A stretch of 64,000 nucleotides of DNA from Gavia stellata (lineage: Eukaryota > Chordata > Aves > Gaviiformes > Gaviidae), in the NCBI RefSeq assembly GCF_030936135.1, contig NC_082598.1, positions 13,272,687-13,336,686 on the forward strand, in the 5' to 3' direction. A program made the position numbers and the translations under genes. This document shows, piece after piece, positions 22,725 through 35,958 of the stretch (the first letter of the stretch is position 1; every line of letters begins with the position of its first letter). The notes beneath the pieces are model-generated. The model saw only the letters and a program-made list of their open reading frames with translations, was not told the origin of the DNA and did no database searches.

Positions 22725-22983
22725 CTGAGCCCACTTTTTGTTTCTACTTTGCATCTGAATGGCAGCAATAGATGTGAAGAATTCTTCTGAAGGCAAGTCC
22801 TCTGGTAGTTTTGTTAAAAACTGGGCTATATGGATGAAATCCATTTTGGTCAAAATATCTTCAAAAAGTTTTAATATTCCCAGGGCTGTACGGAATAAGA
22901 ACTCCTCTCCATCACGACAGAACACATCCCAGACACGACATGCCAAGTCTAGTGGCAAAGATTTGCTGTACAATGTGAATATC
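22725..22983 (-). CDS. TBC1D14: TBC1D14 exon, residues 306-392 (C-terminal TBC domain)
   Basis: 259 bases starting with G that completes W306 from the preceding exon. It encodes [59 protein letters not shown] and [12 protein letters not shown], the helical C-terminal lobe of the TBC domain. Acceptor ttttcag is the complement of 22984-22990, and donor GTAAAG follows WAQ. Phase 0 at the 3' end. Confidence 0.96.
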
Positions 22984-24546
22984 CTGAAAAACAAGAGTAA
23001 AATTTTCAGAGTTACTGCACAAGAAAAAACGTCTTGGATACTCACAAAAGTACACCGACTGATTATTAGTTAAGTCTGAGGCTTCTCAAATATTTGTATC
23101 TGGATACTTTTTTATTTCAAAAGTACTTCTATTATTTGCTGCATAGCAATACATGAAACAACATAAAATTGTACAACAGTTAAGGCATCTTGCTACCAGT
23201 CTGGGTCTCCAAGTCTAATTTTCTCGGATCACACCAGAAGAAACAATATACATGGTTTTTTGATGGACATGCACTGGCCACAGGTATAATCAAAGGTGTA
23301 TTTAATCACCACTTCAGAGTTGACGACTGATACAGTTTTAGCTGCGAGAACACAAAAAGAGGAACCTTTTTTGAAGAGCAAATGGAATTTTGTGGATCAA
23401 ATGAAGGAGCTGTGTAAAATTAACTCTGTGTTCCAGGCTTGATTGACTGGCAAAGTAATAATACCATGAGTTTTGCAGGAAAGATCAGTTCAAACTCTAG
23501 TGAGTTGAAAGAAACAGGCAAGATACCCAGAGAGAGTGCATAGATAGCTGTGGTAAGATGGTGGCTCAGCGTGCTTGAATGGATGTGCTCCCCAAAGAGT
23601 AAAGGTAACAGCAGAATCAAGAACCTCCTCCCAGTTGCTAAAACTGCATTTTCATCAACAGCCAAGAGCACACTTCTTCCTTCGTCATCAAAATGCTGAC
23701 AGCCTTGCAGCCAGGAACATGAAGATGCTCCCTACTCCCTCCTCTATCCAACATTTCGCTACAAGGCAGAGCAGTTTTCATTGCCACTAACAACGTCACA
23801 ACAGCAAGTAAAGAGAATTAAGTTTCCTGGAATCATGTTACAGTATATCAGGGCAAAGAGTTACAGTGATTTTTTTCCTTCAGAATTTAGAGAGAGAACA
23901 TTTCTCTGCACACACACGGCATAAAAGATCTCTGCAGGTAATTCTTTCTCCGGCAGAGGTCAGCAAAGCCTCAAATTTAAATAAAACATTTCCACATCTT
24001 CTAACGCAAAATTTCTTTTCAAGTGTGCTGAATCAAACAGTAGTTCTCTTGTGTTTAAGACTCCCCGCTGTTCCCTCCAATTTTTTATTTAGGAAATTCG
24101 GGTTTACATTAAAAAAATACAATGGACCATATATATACACACACAGAGATATATAGGTATAGAATATGAATGAATATATTTTCACAGCAAATTCTAATAA
24201 TCAAAGGTTTTCTGCAGTATCTGCTTTTTACTATATAAGATTATTTGAATGATGTGTCATCAAGTATCCGGCTTTCTCTGTGAATCAGCGCTCTTTAGGA
24301 AAATGGGAAAACATATTCATTTTACAAGCAGCAAGACAAGACTAAACCATTTGCACAAATTCAGGTGACAAGTAAATTGCAGGTTTAGGATCCTTAGGAT
24401 TTTCCTTTTCGTATTTTTACACCTTATTGCAATGTTTTCATAATAAGTGGAAATCGTTTAAATGCTGTTCGCCAAAAAGCTAAATTAGAAATATAAAAAC
24501 AAGCAAATAAGAGGTAGAGTCTGGGATGAAAAAAACCACTATTGTG

Positions 24547-24573
24547 CATGTATGTATTTTACATACATACATG
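24547..24573. repeat. Perfect 10-base inverted repeat
   Basis: CATGTATGTA (24547-24556), a 7-base spacer and TACATACATG (24564-24573). It could form a small hairpin. It probably arose from the (CATA)-type simple sequence around it. Confidence 0.75.
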
Positions 24574-27500
24574 AACGTGTAAGAATAGCATGATAAAAGC
24601 CCCCTCTCTGGGTTACTGGCTGATCATGCGTTGCAGACTTTCTATATGCTTTGAACATTCTTGTACAGTCACATGCCATATAAAAATGTCTTGCTACAGA
24701 ATACCTACACAGCAGAATTAAGACTTCTTGTCTATATACACACATGCACAGGAAACAGCAACAGCTTTTCCATTTAAAAAGAATACTGTAATAGGAAGCA
24801 ATTCAACCGAGTCCTTTCCTGGTCACCAAGTAGCAGGCAAACACTCAGCCAGAAACTAGTCCTGGTTAAAGATAAGTAACAACGCTGATTTTTTTTTGAT
24901 CTGTTTTTATTCACAAAAGCTATTATTCTGTCATGATTCAGACCTAGCCTCAATAACCCACGTGTATTAAATCTGCAACTATGCAGAAAATTAACTGTCA
25001 GAAGAAATAGTCAGAACTATTTGTTAGAACACTACTTTTTGTAGGAAAAGATTTACTCGCATCAAAAAAGCTGTCACATCAAATAAGGTATTTGACATCA
25101 ATCTCTTCATAATTTGGAAGTGCAAATTGCAGGAAATTTGTAAAGCAATTAACTTTCATTAATACTAGCATGGAATTAAATGCATCAAGCCCCAAGAACA
25201 GAGACTGGGCCCCCTAAAATAAGCAATGAAACAACAGTATGAATCATTACTGCTAAGAATGGATACAGCGTTCGCTCCCTTCAAACATTTTCCACTGAAA
25301 GACATTTTTTATTAGACATCTGAGCTACTGGTCTGAAACCCAACTGAAATTTATTGTAGTAATAAAGCAGCTGCTAGACTAAAACAGTTACAGCAGTGGC
25401 TCTCAGCAGCACTAGCACACTGCCTGCACATGATCTGCTCTCGCTGTACTGCAGGATGATTTTCTGCCTGCAGCTCTCTTCCAACTCACTAGAAATCCCA
25501 GATGCAGACAACACAGCTAACTAGCTCAGAGATATCTAGTATCAGAGTAATGCAAATGCAGGCTGCTATCTGTTTGGAGGAGGGAGAAAAAACCCAGAAG
25601 TACCGGATGCTCCTGCTCCTCCCAGCCCTGCTTATGATGAAAGTGTACTTTGTGGTAGATGCCCGAAATCCTGGCTGGTTTGCTACTCACAGGGAAAGCG
25701 TATGACCATAATGTTATCAAGAAAGGAAAGCACTGTTACCATGATAATCATAGGCTCTGTGTTTTCTTTCCTGTGTTCCTTCTTCCCCCTGCCCTCCTTT
25801 CTTTTTTAATTAAAATGTCTTCATAAGATATTGTTAGCAACAGCAATGAAGACAGGTATGCCAGATTGTGGATTGACAACTCACGCACAACGCTGATGCA
25901 AATCAGATCTTACCTATTCTTGCACTACACATTCTTTTCCCATGTCTGTTAGAGCACAAAAATATTTCTGCAACTTCTGAGTTCAGCTGTGGAAACTGAT
26001 GAACTAATTTACCTTCTAAACTTATTCTTGGATCCTCTCTCCTTCATCCTGGTAGTAATTTTTAGTTGTTACATTTTGTATCAATTTCAGCTACATCTGC
26101 TTTGAGACAACGACTGCATCTTTCTAAGTGTCCATGCATTACTTTCTCGTATAGTGGCATCTCTGTTCTCATTAGCACCTTTAGAGTTATTGCAATAAGC
26201 TTGTTGGTAACAGTTTATTTAGTACAACTTTAAAATCACTACAGCTGAAAAAAAGGGGAAGGATTTACTTTGTTCCTTATTAAGAAAAGAAAAACTTAAA
26301 TATTTATGTACTGTACAATATTGACTGCAACAGAGCAACTTCTTGGCGCTCAGCAAATCTGACTGCATTGTAAAATGTATCAATATAATACAAATACTGT
26401 GTGAGTTTCTGAGAAATTTCCAACCAGTAAGAAGCACCCAAAAAGCCCTGCTCTCTCACCTAGGAGTACTACACAGCAGTGCAATATTTCACTTGATTCC
26501 ACCCTAACCTGCAGTGACATAAGGATAAGCACACTGTAAATTGGGCTGAAGACTGATCTTTTGGAGTCTGCGAACAACTCCAATTCAAAAAATCCAGATG
26601 TCACCAGAAACCTTTGGACAGAATTACAGTCCATTTTTCCTTTGAAAAGGAGGCATGCATTTAAAGCATCATCCTAAGCTTCATTTTTCTGGGGGGTGGA
26701 GAGTTACTGGCATGACATGGACTATGTTTTTCTTAATGTAACAGACAGCAAGCTTTTAAATACTTCACTGGAAGTATCCACTACAAATGTCCACACAAAG
26801 TGGCTTGGACCTTTATCATAACAAGCCAATGGTGTCAATAGAAAGTTAGCGTTCAGGGAGCACAGTCACAATCAATGTAATACTAAAGAACCACTGATCA
26901 ATCCATCAGAACAAACAAAGCCCTTGGCTATAATTATTGCCAAAATCATTTTTCTGAGTAGGGATAAAGAGGTGTTTGTATAGCAGCAGCAGGCCATAAA
27001 TAGATAGCGTGTGTCCTTGGCAAATCCACATTCTGCTTTGCTCACAAGAGCCTGCGGTACATCAGCTGACAAAGCCGAGAGGCCAAAACTGGGCTATTCA
27101 GACACACTATTTCTCCTCTATTCTCTGTGAACCTGACTGTACGTTGCTCTTTACACCCCTCTCACACCTGATTCCCTTTATATTCTTCAAAAAAAAATAA
27201 ACACCTGTCTAGCTTTTGAATTCTTACCATGAGATTTATCAGTTGGAGTCTGGGCTTGAAGCATATGGGTCCTTTTTAAAAGTGATGCCTTACTTCTGGC
27301 AGGTATCCGCTGATAATCATGACACTGTACCTTTTAATTAAATTCTTAAGTCCCATCACAGAAGGCAGTGGTGGAACTGAACTGGCTAGGGGGCTCCCCT
27401 CCCTAAATCCTCTACCAGCCCCAAGAAAACCCAAAGCAGCATTGCATCACCTGCATAGCTGGACCCATCTATGTGCACAGCTTTTCTTTTTCTTGGAACA

Positions 27501-28218
27501 TATCCCTTCAAACATGATTTAAGCATACCAATTTTAGTGCCGTTCCCTGCGGCACTGGTTACAGGAAGCAGCACAAAGGAGACTAGTTGATTCCACTGTA
27601 ATTGCGGCAGGAGCAGGAGGGTTTCCCAGCAACTGGTCTGTGCAGCACTGGCTACTTGGAGCCCTCCCAGAGCCGGCACCAACTGAGATTTACTGCACAC
27701 ATGCCTGCACAGTAACCATGCCAGCCACCGAATAGCAGCAGGCATCCCTTTGGAGCTCAAAACAAATGTGCATTTAAATAAAAGTAATGTTGTTAAAGCA
27801 AGACTGTTTTATAGAGATTTTTACCTACAACCAAAAGTTATATCTATTCAGAGTGACACTGTACCACATTCTTCCCTGACTTTAAACACACTGAAACCAC
27901 ATTCTTATCTTTCTGGAAACAGTTCTGTTTTTAATGGAGTGACATCTGTACTATAGCAAATTCACTCTCAGCCATGCGCCACAGGCAACCTCAGAAACAA
28001 CATTTTCCAAAGTCCTTAGCTTTAATAGTTACTCATTTGTGAGAACACAGACCCACCTGATTTTTCCTTACATCTTTTCTATATTACTTCCTGGAAATAA
28101 TGGAAGGAGAGCACATGCAAGTCCAATTTGCTAAGTTTCCAGTGGCCATTTAAAATTAAAAAAAAAAAAAAAATCTGAATCTGCTTCCTACAAGATCAAA
28201 GTATTTTAAAGTAGAAAG

Positions 28219-28290
28219 TACACACAGGTATGTGCACACACACAGAGGTATACAAATACACATACATGCACACACGTATATATTTAAATA
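28219..28290. repeat. Degenerate CA/TA-rich microsatellite
   Basis: Alternating purine-pyrimidine sequence built of interrupted CA, TA and GT dinucleotides (acacacaggtatgtgcacac and onwards to cgtatatattt). Confidence 0.7.
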
Positions 28291-29439
28291 TTATACCTAA
28301 ATCTTACACAGTTAAATACCAACTCCGCTGTCTAACAAAATTAAAGAGAGTGGGACAACCTGTTGAGCTCAAGAAAAGTGTGAAAAAAGTTTAATATAGG
28401 ATTGGGCAGGACTACCTCAACTAGTCTACATTCCTGCGCAAGATCATAGTGTTGTGATGGGGAGGAACACAGTAAATTGTCCTTGGGATTAAAATAAACA
28501 GCTTTAATGTAGATGCAGGTAGTCAGCAAGAAATGCTAAGGGCTGTCAGTCCATTTATAAAAGACCTTGAGAAGCACCATCCACAATCACTCCTGGCAGG
28601 ACTTTCTTTCAAATGCTCTTAACAATACCCACAGAAGGAATGAAAGGGGGGTCTGATGTGCCCCACACACTCAGACTTCAACACATCAGTTCTTTGCTCA
28701 TCAGTCAGTCATTTTTCCCCTTTTTTTTAACCCTATAAATGTGCTCAGAGAGAACAACTGATCACATAAACGTTTACTCAAGAAAATACAATAAAGACTA
28801 ATCTATCAAAGCAAAATTGCTGAGGGGAATATAAACCTCCAACCTTCTGTCAAAACAGTCTTTTTCTAAATCTCCAATTTCTGGTGTTGTTACTCAAGAT
28901 TTCTTCTTTACAATGTAAAGCTCAAAGTTAGACAACAGAATGATATTAACACGCCTGCACCATGAAGACACTTGGTTTCGTCTCTCCAGCATAAAAAAAA
29001 AATCACCTTATTTATGACAGCATGATTAATATTAAACCAGTAATCCATTAAAAAGATTATAACCTGGTGATTTTAATGTTGTCTATCCAGTTATTCTCCA
29101 TCACATTTACAGTCTTCCTATTCTGATATCCCTTTTATTCAATTGCTTCCTCCACACACAGGCTTTTCACAACAATGTCTGAGGCAATACAATTTCAACA
29201 TCTTTCCTCTTATCACTGAACATACCGGCCTCTGCCCTCCTCCTTCCCTTCTATCCTATTCCAGTATTTTTTCTACCATCTTCCTGCTTGTGCATAGATC
29301 TAGTTCAGTTTAATATTCTCAGCCTTCCTTCCGATGGTATTTCTTCCATTAAATGTTGGGAGAAATGAGCCTATCCATTACACACCCCCTCGTTCTCCTA
29401 CACATGTTGCATTAAAATTTAATCACAGTGTAAAAGCCA

Positions 29440-31470
29440 AGTCAAACAAAGCCCATGTTACACTATCCTCTGTGCAAGAGGCATATGAAAATCAAGGAAC
29501 TCAGGCAAAGGCAGCAGGAGGTCAGTATGAACAAGATGAACAAGAACCTCCTGACAAAACTCAAATATAAAAAGGAAGCATATAAGAGAGTGAAGGAGGG
29601 GCAGATGACCCTGGAGAAATACAGAGACATTGTCTGTATATGCAGGGAAGGCGCTAGGAAAGCCAAAGCCCATCTGGAGTTGAATCTGGCAATGGATATT
29701 AAGGACAATGAGAAGGGCTTTCCACAGGTATATCAGCAGAAAGAAGAGACTCATGAAAACATGAGCCCGTTGCTAAATGGGGCAGGGTACATGGTGACAA
29801 AGTACATGCAGAAGGCTGTGGTACTCAACTGCCTTCTTCATCTCGGCTTTTACTGAGAAGACTTGCCTTCAGAAATCCCAGGTCCTCCAGACCACTGGGA
29901 AAGCCTAGCGCAGAGAAGCCCTACCTTAGGCGGAGGATGATCACGCTAGGGAACATTTAAACAAATTGGGCATACACAAGTGCACGGGACCTGGTGAGAC
30001 ACACAGGTGAGTGCTGAGGAAACTGTCTGGTGTCATTGTGAGGCCACTCTCAATTATCTTTGAAAGGTTCCAGTGATCAGCGAAGGTTCCTGAGGACTTG
30101 AAGAAAACGAATGTCACTCCTATCTTCAAGAAGTAGGATCCAGGGAACTACAGGCTGGTAAGCCTCACCTCTGTTCCTGGGAAAGTAATGGAAGAAAAAT
30201 TTCTGGAGATCATTTCAAAACATATGATGGGCAGAAAGGTGATTGGGAGAAGTCATTATGGATTTATGAAAGCAAAATCATGCCTGATCAACCTGATAGC
30301 CTTCTACAATGAGATGACTGGCTTTGTGGATGAGGGGAGAGCAACGGATGTTTTTTATCTTGATGTTATCAAGGCTTTCAACATTGTATCCCATAAAATC
30401 CTTGTTGATGAACTGATGAAGTATGGACTAGATAAATGGACAGTGAAGTGAACTGAAAACTGGCTGGAACTGCCAAGCTCAGAAGGTTGTCATTAGTGGC
30501 ATGAAGCACAGCTTCAAGCCAATCCACTGGTAAGAGTACTCCAGAGTTTGATACCCATCCAATACGTTTAAAGGTCTTCATTAAGGACCTGGATGATGGG
30601 TCAGACTGTACCCTCAGCAAGTTTGCAGGTGATACAAAACTGGGTGGAGTGGTCGATACACCACTCCATAAGGACCTTGAGACACTGGAGAAATGAGCTA
30701 ACATGAGTCTCATGAAGTGCAACAAAGGGAAATGCCAAGTCCTGCACCTGGGGAGGAAAGAAGCCTGGGCACCAATACATGTGGGAAGCCAACTGGCTGC
30801 AAAGCAGCTTTGCGGAAAAAGACATACAGGTCCTGGTGGACAAGAAGTTGAATGTAATTCAGCAACATGCCTTTGCAGCAAAGAATGTCCACAAACTCCT
30901 GGGCTGCATTAGGAACAGCACTGCCAGCAGGCCAAGACAGGTCATCCCTCCTCTCTACTCAGCACTGGAGAGCCAGCTCTGGGCTTCCCAGTACAAGAGA
31001 GACCTGGATATACTGGAGCAAGTCCAGCTTGCCATGAATACAATTAAAGGCTTGAAGCATCTGATACCCAGGAAGAGGCTGAGAAAGCTGGGACTATTTA
31101 GCCAGAAAAAGAAATGGCTCGGACCTAAATGTGTAAAAATACTTGGCAGGAGGGTGTAAAGAAGTCAGAGCCAGACTCTTCTCAGTTGTATCCACTGAAA
31201 TGACAAGAGCCAAAGAGCACAAATTGAAACACAGGAAATTCCATTTACACATAAGAAAATAAAAAACTTGTTCACTGTGAGGGTGGCTGAACACTGGAAC
31301 ATGTTGCCTGGAGAGGTTGTGGAGTCTCCATCCTTGAAGATATTCAAAACTTGACTGGACAAGCTCCTGAGCAACCTGCTCTAGCTTACCCTGCTTTAAG
31401 TAGTGGGTTTAGACTAGGTGATCTCTAGAGGTCCCTTCCACTGCCCCAGCAATTCTATGATCCTATGAAA
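29440..31470 (+). mobile_element. CR1-type LINE relic (5'-truncated ORF2 and 3' end)
   Basis: Fragments of a CR1 non-LTR retrotransposon protein occur in order on the plus strand. They are a segment before the reverse transcriptase (KKEAYKRVKEGQ, ARKAKAHLELNLAMD, 29.5-29.85 kb), the RT core (HYGFMKAKSCLINLIAFYNE, FYLDVIKAFNIVSHKIL, 30.25-30.4 kb) and the catalytic-box region at 30622-30642. Downstream CR1 segments (RNSTASRPRQVIPPLYSALE, EHWNMLPGEVVESPSLKIF) follow. It ends with the typical CR1 tail, gtgatctctagaggtccc and an ATTCTATG-type terminal repeat near 31450-31468. Frameshifts and stops separate the blocks, and the second residue of the FADD box is Gly instead of Asp, so the copy is dead. 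It lies antisense to TBC1D14 inside an intron. Confidence 0.9.
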
Positions 31471-32674
31471 ACTCATGCATTCAAACTTCTAGCTGCTGGA
31501 CTGGACTGAATTACTTTACATGGATTTTTGTCTAATAGATCAGCAACATGTTCAGTGCTAACAACTATGTCTTAAAAGATCACGAGGGTATTGAGAGCTT
31601 GGTTCAGGTAGAATTGCATTAACAGTACAAATGTTTTAAAAAATAGTAACTTCTGAATCTCAGAAAATAAATGCTGTTACTACTGGGAATTCCATCTTTT
31701 ACTTTTATTTAGTCAGATACCTGAGAACAGGAGAAGTTGTCAACAATTTAAGCGTAAATCAATTTTTCACAAAAAAGATTTCATATCATCCTGAAGCTAA
31801 CAACAAAGTCTTGCTGAGAAGAGACATTTTAGCTGCCCCAAACCCAAGCATGATAGGCACAAATGCAAATACTCCATTTGGAGTGCCTTATACCACACTG
31901 AAATTTGGCAGGAGTGCAAATAAGATCCTTGTCTTTTTTCCTCTCTAAGGAAAAAGGTTCTAATTACACTAGAACTAAAAAGGAAGGCAGTTTCACCAAA
32001 TAAAAAGATTGTAATTGCCTGTCTGCTAAGTGGAATAGCTGCAGTAATTAAAAAGATGCTAATGCCCTTTAGCTATTCAATTGGACTGTGTCAAGATTAA
32101 ACAACCTGTACTGGGATCCTCTAAACAGGATCTGGGATGACCTAACATAGGAGTGAGATACTCCCCAAGAGTCAAAGTTCATCCTGCTTAAAAGCCTTGG
32201 TGTTTGCTTTTCTGTAGCTTCTAGCTTTTTGCTGTATGGACCGAAACTCTGTGTTTTAACTACTCTTTTCCTGTTCTGTGCAAGTGGACAAACTGTAACT
32301 TTCAAATACAAGACTAGCAATACTTTCTGGATGTACACCCCTGGTACACGCCTGCACATAAAGCAGAAAAACTAGTATTTTCTCAGAAGATCAATCCAAA
32401 TATGTACTAAATATGGATAAACACTGCTATACAGCTGTATTTCAAAATAAGTTTCAAAGTCAACTGAAGTACAATAACAAAGGTTAGGCAAATGTTAAAC
32501 ATCACAGAAGTGTGTGGGAATGATTTGGATTGACAAATTCAAGTACTGAACAAAAGATAAAGCCTTTATCTTAAAAGAATACTGAACGAGGTAAGCGCGC
32601 TCCAGCTTCTGTCATGAACACCGACATGGAGCTATATGCGAGTATGCACATTAATTATACTTTCAATGTCTTAC

Positions 32675-32784
32675 CAATCAATAAGATAGATGTCTGGAGT
32701 TAAGTTATTTTTTTTGAAGTGAGCAAATAACTTTGGCAGATTTTCTTCAAAGAATACCTCAAACGCAGCAAAGTAAGTCAACAT
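32675..32784 (-). CDS. TBC1D14: TBC1D14 exon, residues 270-305 plus part of 306
   Basis: Encodes [36 protein letters not shown] and TG of W306. Acceptor tttcccag, donor GTAAGA, 110 bases, phase 0 in and phase 2 out. This is the middle of the TBC domain. Confidence 0.96.
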
Positions 32785-35700
32785 CTGGGAAAATACAATG
32801 GGAAGAAAAAAGCAGTTAGCTGTATTAATAGGCTTGAATGTATTATCTGTTGTTGGATTAATACTCTTCAAAAACAGGATCGTATGAATTACATGACATA
32901 ATAAAGAGCTAAACATTTACATAAAGGACATCATCTGCAAGCACATAGAGTTTAAGATCCAACCTGTATACTGTTCTCACACTAAACAATATAATTATTG
33001 TTTTGGGTCATGGCCAGCTTCCTTTGGAAAGAAGAATACCAGCAGGAGATAACTTATTTGCTGATTTGTCAAAATAATTATGTTAACAGAATGGTGCTTT
33101 ATGCTTGTGGCAGTCATTTAATATTAGACTGAATAAAATCCAAGGTCCAATGGATTATAAATTGAAATACAAAACTAAAATAATTTAATAGTCCACAGCA
33201 AGAGTGAAGTGTCCAGTTGGTTCCAATCTAAATCATATTCTAATACCAAAGCTTCTTTTATACCATACGTTTTAAAATTATATAAAAGCATTTCTGTTTC
33301 AAAGAGGGAGAGACAAAATTCACACAGAAAAGCCAAAGATCAAGACAAAACACCTATGCAAGAGAAACAGACTGTAACTCCCATCTGACACCATAACTCC
33401 TGAACTGTACTGCTTTTAACACGAAGACCTTAATGTTATTTTTAAAATTGAATATTTAGGTCAAATTTCATAACAGAGGGTATGGAAAAAGAAAATCTTC
33501 TAATCCAACTAAGAGTTAAAAACAAAAGGCTTTTTAGCTCCCCTACTCCCCCCTCCCTGTCCTCTTAATACTATAGGGAGAAAAGTTAAGCAAAGTCCTT
33601 GAATGCTTCAGTAATTTTAATTACAATATCCCAATAAAAGCAATAAAGAATGGCTGTGATTACTTCAAAGTATGAGTTGTATCAGCATGTTTCTCCCCAA
33701 AACACCACGACAATAAAGGGAAAAGAGGAGCCTTTTGGACCCTTATGTCTGAAATCCTTTTAAAGGATGACAGATTTGTTTTCCTTTTAGAAATTTTTCC
33801 CATTTCATCTGAATGAGGTGACAGATGGTGGACTACCTTCACTAACAGCAGCGAATAAAACATTGAGCCTGGTAGTCAGTAAGAGTATAACGCTTGAAAG
33901 CCAATCAGAGATGAGTGTATGCCACAGAAATAGCCATACAAAGTTACGTAAAAATCTCTGAACCGTCAGCTACTGAGAAACAGCTTCATGGCAAACACGA
34001 AATCAGAAATCTAGAAACCCACTTTAGAAAACTGTACAACTGAAACAGCTTCCCAATATGAATTTTTAAATGCGTGAAATCCAAGCATCACATGAGATCT
34101 GTGAGTATAAAGAAGGAAGCAAGTAATGCAACAGACAGTCCTACTTTCAAAACTATCTGTTTACATGCTAGCAGCACAGTAAGAGAGTTCTACTAAAGCA
34201 TTTCAAAGTACTTTAGAGAAGGGATCTTACACATAACTGCTACAATCACATCTATTGATAGTAATGCAGCCAGCTCTATTAGAAATGCAATAGCCATTCA
34301 AGTATTTACCTTGATCAAATCAACATTCAACAAGACATTTAGTTAGTAGTAATTAAAAGAAATTTCTAGTTTAATAAAACTGTAACCAACAAAAGAAGTC
34401 ACGATAAAGCGGTATAAATTACTATCATCTCCACAACCAACTCATGCTGGTTTTATTTTTTTAATTTATTGTATGTTAAGACAAATCAGCATTTGGTTAT
34501 GAAGCTGTAAAACTGACACAAAAAGATAAGGGTAGACAGCAGATCAGTATATTAACCACAGGAAGTGAAAACTGTCTCACTTTATGTGACACTGCTCTGA
34601 AGTATTAGGTATAAAATTTTCCTTGTGGTGTTAATCATGGCTTTTTAATTTCACTATATGTTAATATTATTTCATGTATCACCATCTCTACTTTTCTATG
34701 AGCATTCATTTATCATGTAGCCTCTATTCAGCTAGGCTAATAGAACTAAACGGCACTATCCAAGAGCATACCAAAAAATACTATTTCAGCTAAAAAAAAA
34801 AATCTTATTCTAGCAAATTTAATTCCAAGATCTCTTCGCAAGAACCGTTATTTACACACTGAATGCACGAGCATGTCCTCTTTTTCCAAGTACAGTAATG
34901 GAGATGATGGATACTGCTTCTAGCAGTGCTGTCTGCACTGTGGTACATCTCCCCATGGGCATTTACAACTGATGAGATTCAGGGGCTGCAATAGGGAATT
35001 ACATACTACTTTTCCAGCAGGAAATACTGATAAGATCCCTAGTTTCCTACTGTTCAAGCAACAAAAGTGATTGTTGTTGATGTCATCCATTCCCTTGCTT
35101 TGTTTCTCCCACTTGAACTCTTGAGAAGCAGATCCTATTTTCATAGTTTTAAAAGGTAAATAAGTGAGAAAGAAATACAGAATGCCATATATTTTACAAA
35201 AAATTACTTTTGAAGTAAATTAAAAACACACTTCAGGAGATGTGTCTTATTTTGCTATGGTACACAAGTAGCCCAGTGTACATGCTAACAAGGAATTGTA
35301 GAGACTCCAGAAAGAATCAGGCAACCAGCTCCCACTGAAAATCAGAGCGGTCTGCTCATCTGATTCCCCCAGGCTCCTTTTCAAACACAGCTGCTACAAT
35401 AAGAGATAGAAAACCTGGTTCTCCGTGCAACAGCCTATTTTTAGCAACCTGTTACTTTGGGATAAAAAGCACCTTCAAGACACTTCTTCTAATATTAAGG
35501 TGTTTTCAGCTTTCAATTACAGCGCTCAATTTGAAAACCACCTACAATAATATTCTCATAACTATTCTCTGAGCATCATAAAATAGCAGCTGAACAATTT
35601 CATTCATCTGCCTGTTCAAAAAGGTTAGTGGGGTGGGTTTTGGTTTGGTATTTTTCAGGGGGTGCGCATGTGTGCGTGTGTTCAGTTTCCTTTGTTTATC

Positions 35701-35829
35701 AAGCATGCTGCTTTGAAATAAATTCTGACTTATTTTCCAAGCTACTGAGCCCATCAATTTTATTTTTTTTTAAACTTTCCCTACACGTATTTTCAACATG
35801 TCGATTACAGTTTTGTCTTGCATACTTAC
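32785..35829 (-). other. TBC1D14: TBC1D14 intron
   Basis: 3045 bases, AT-rich. No supported exon or recognised repeat was seen. Confidence 0.85.
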
Positions 35830-35958
35830 AAGGCCATGGTCCACACGGAAAAATGCCATCTGACAGGGTTTATTTAAAAGGTTAGAAAAAGCAATGAAGG
35901 CATCTGCAGTATCCAAGTTCAAGATCAATACTGCTGCTATGAACGACATGCCCTGTAC
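35830..35958 (-). CDS. TBC1D14: TBC1D14 exon, residues 227-269 (glutamine finger)
   Basis: Encodes [40 protein letters not shown] and HGL. It starts with the VQG of the YVQG glutamine-finger motif (Q228). The preceding tyrosine is the last codon of the upstream exon. Acceptor cttcag, donor GTAAGT, 129 bases, phase 0 at both ends. Confidence 0.97.

Larger units (their letters stand above)
22984..32674 (-). other. TBC1D14: TBC1D14 intron (9.7 kb)
   Basis: The largest intron between two confirmed coding exons. It contains a 2-kb antisense CR1 relic (about 29440-31470), a degenerate CA-rich microsatellite (28219-28290), an inverted repeat at 24547-24573 and an A16 run at 28158-28173. No other exon was supported. 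Confidence 0.85.

Noticed and set aside
30188-30451. ORF resembling a reverse transcriptase as a possible functional gene
   Set aside because: It is part of a CR1 relic broken by stops and frameshifts with an altered catalytic box.
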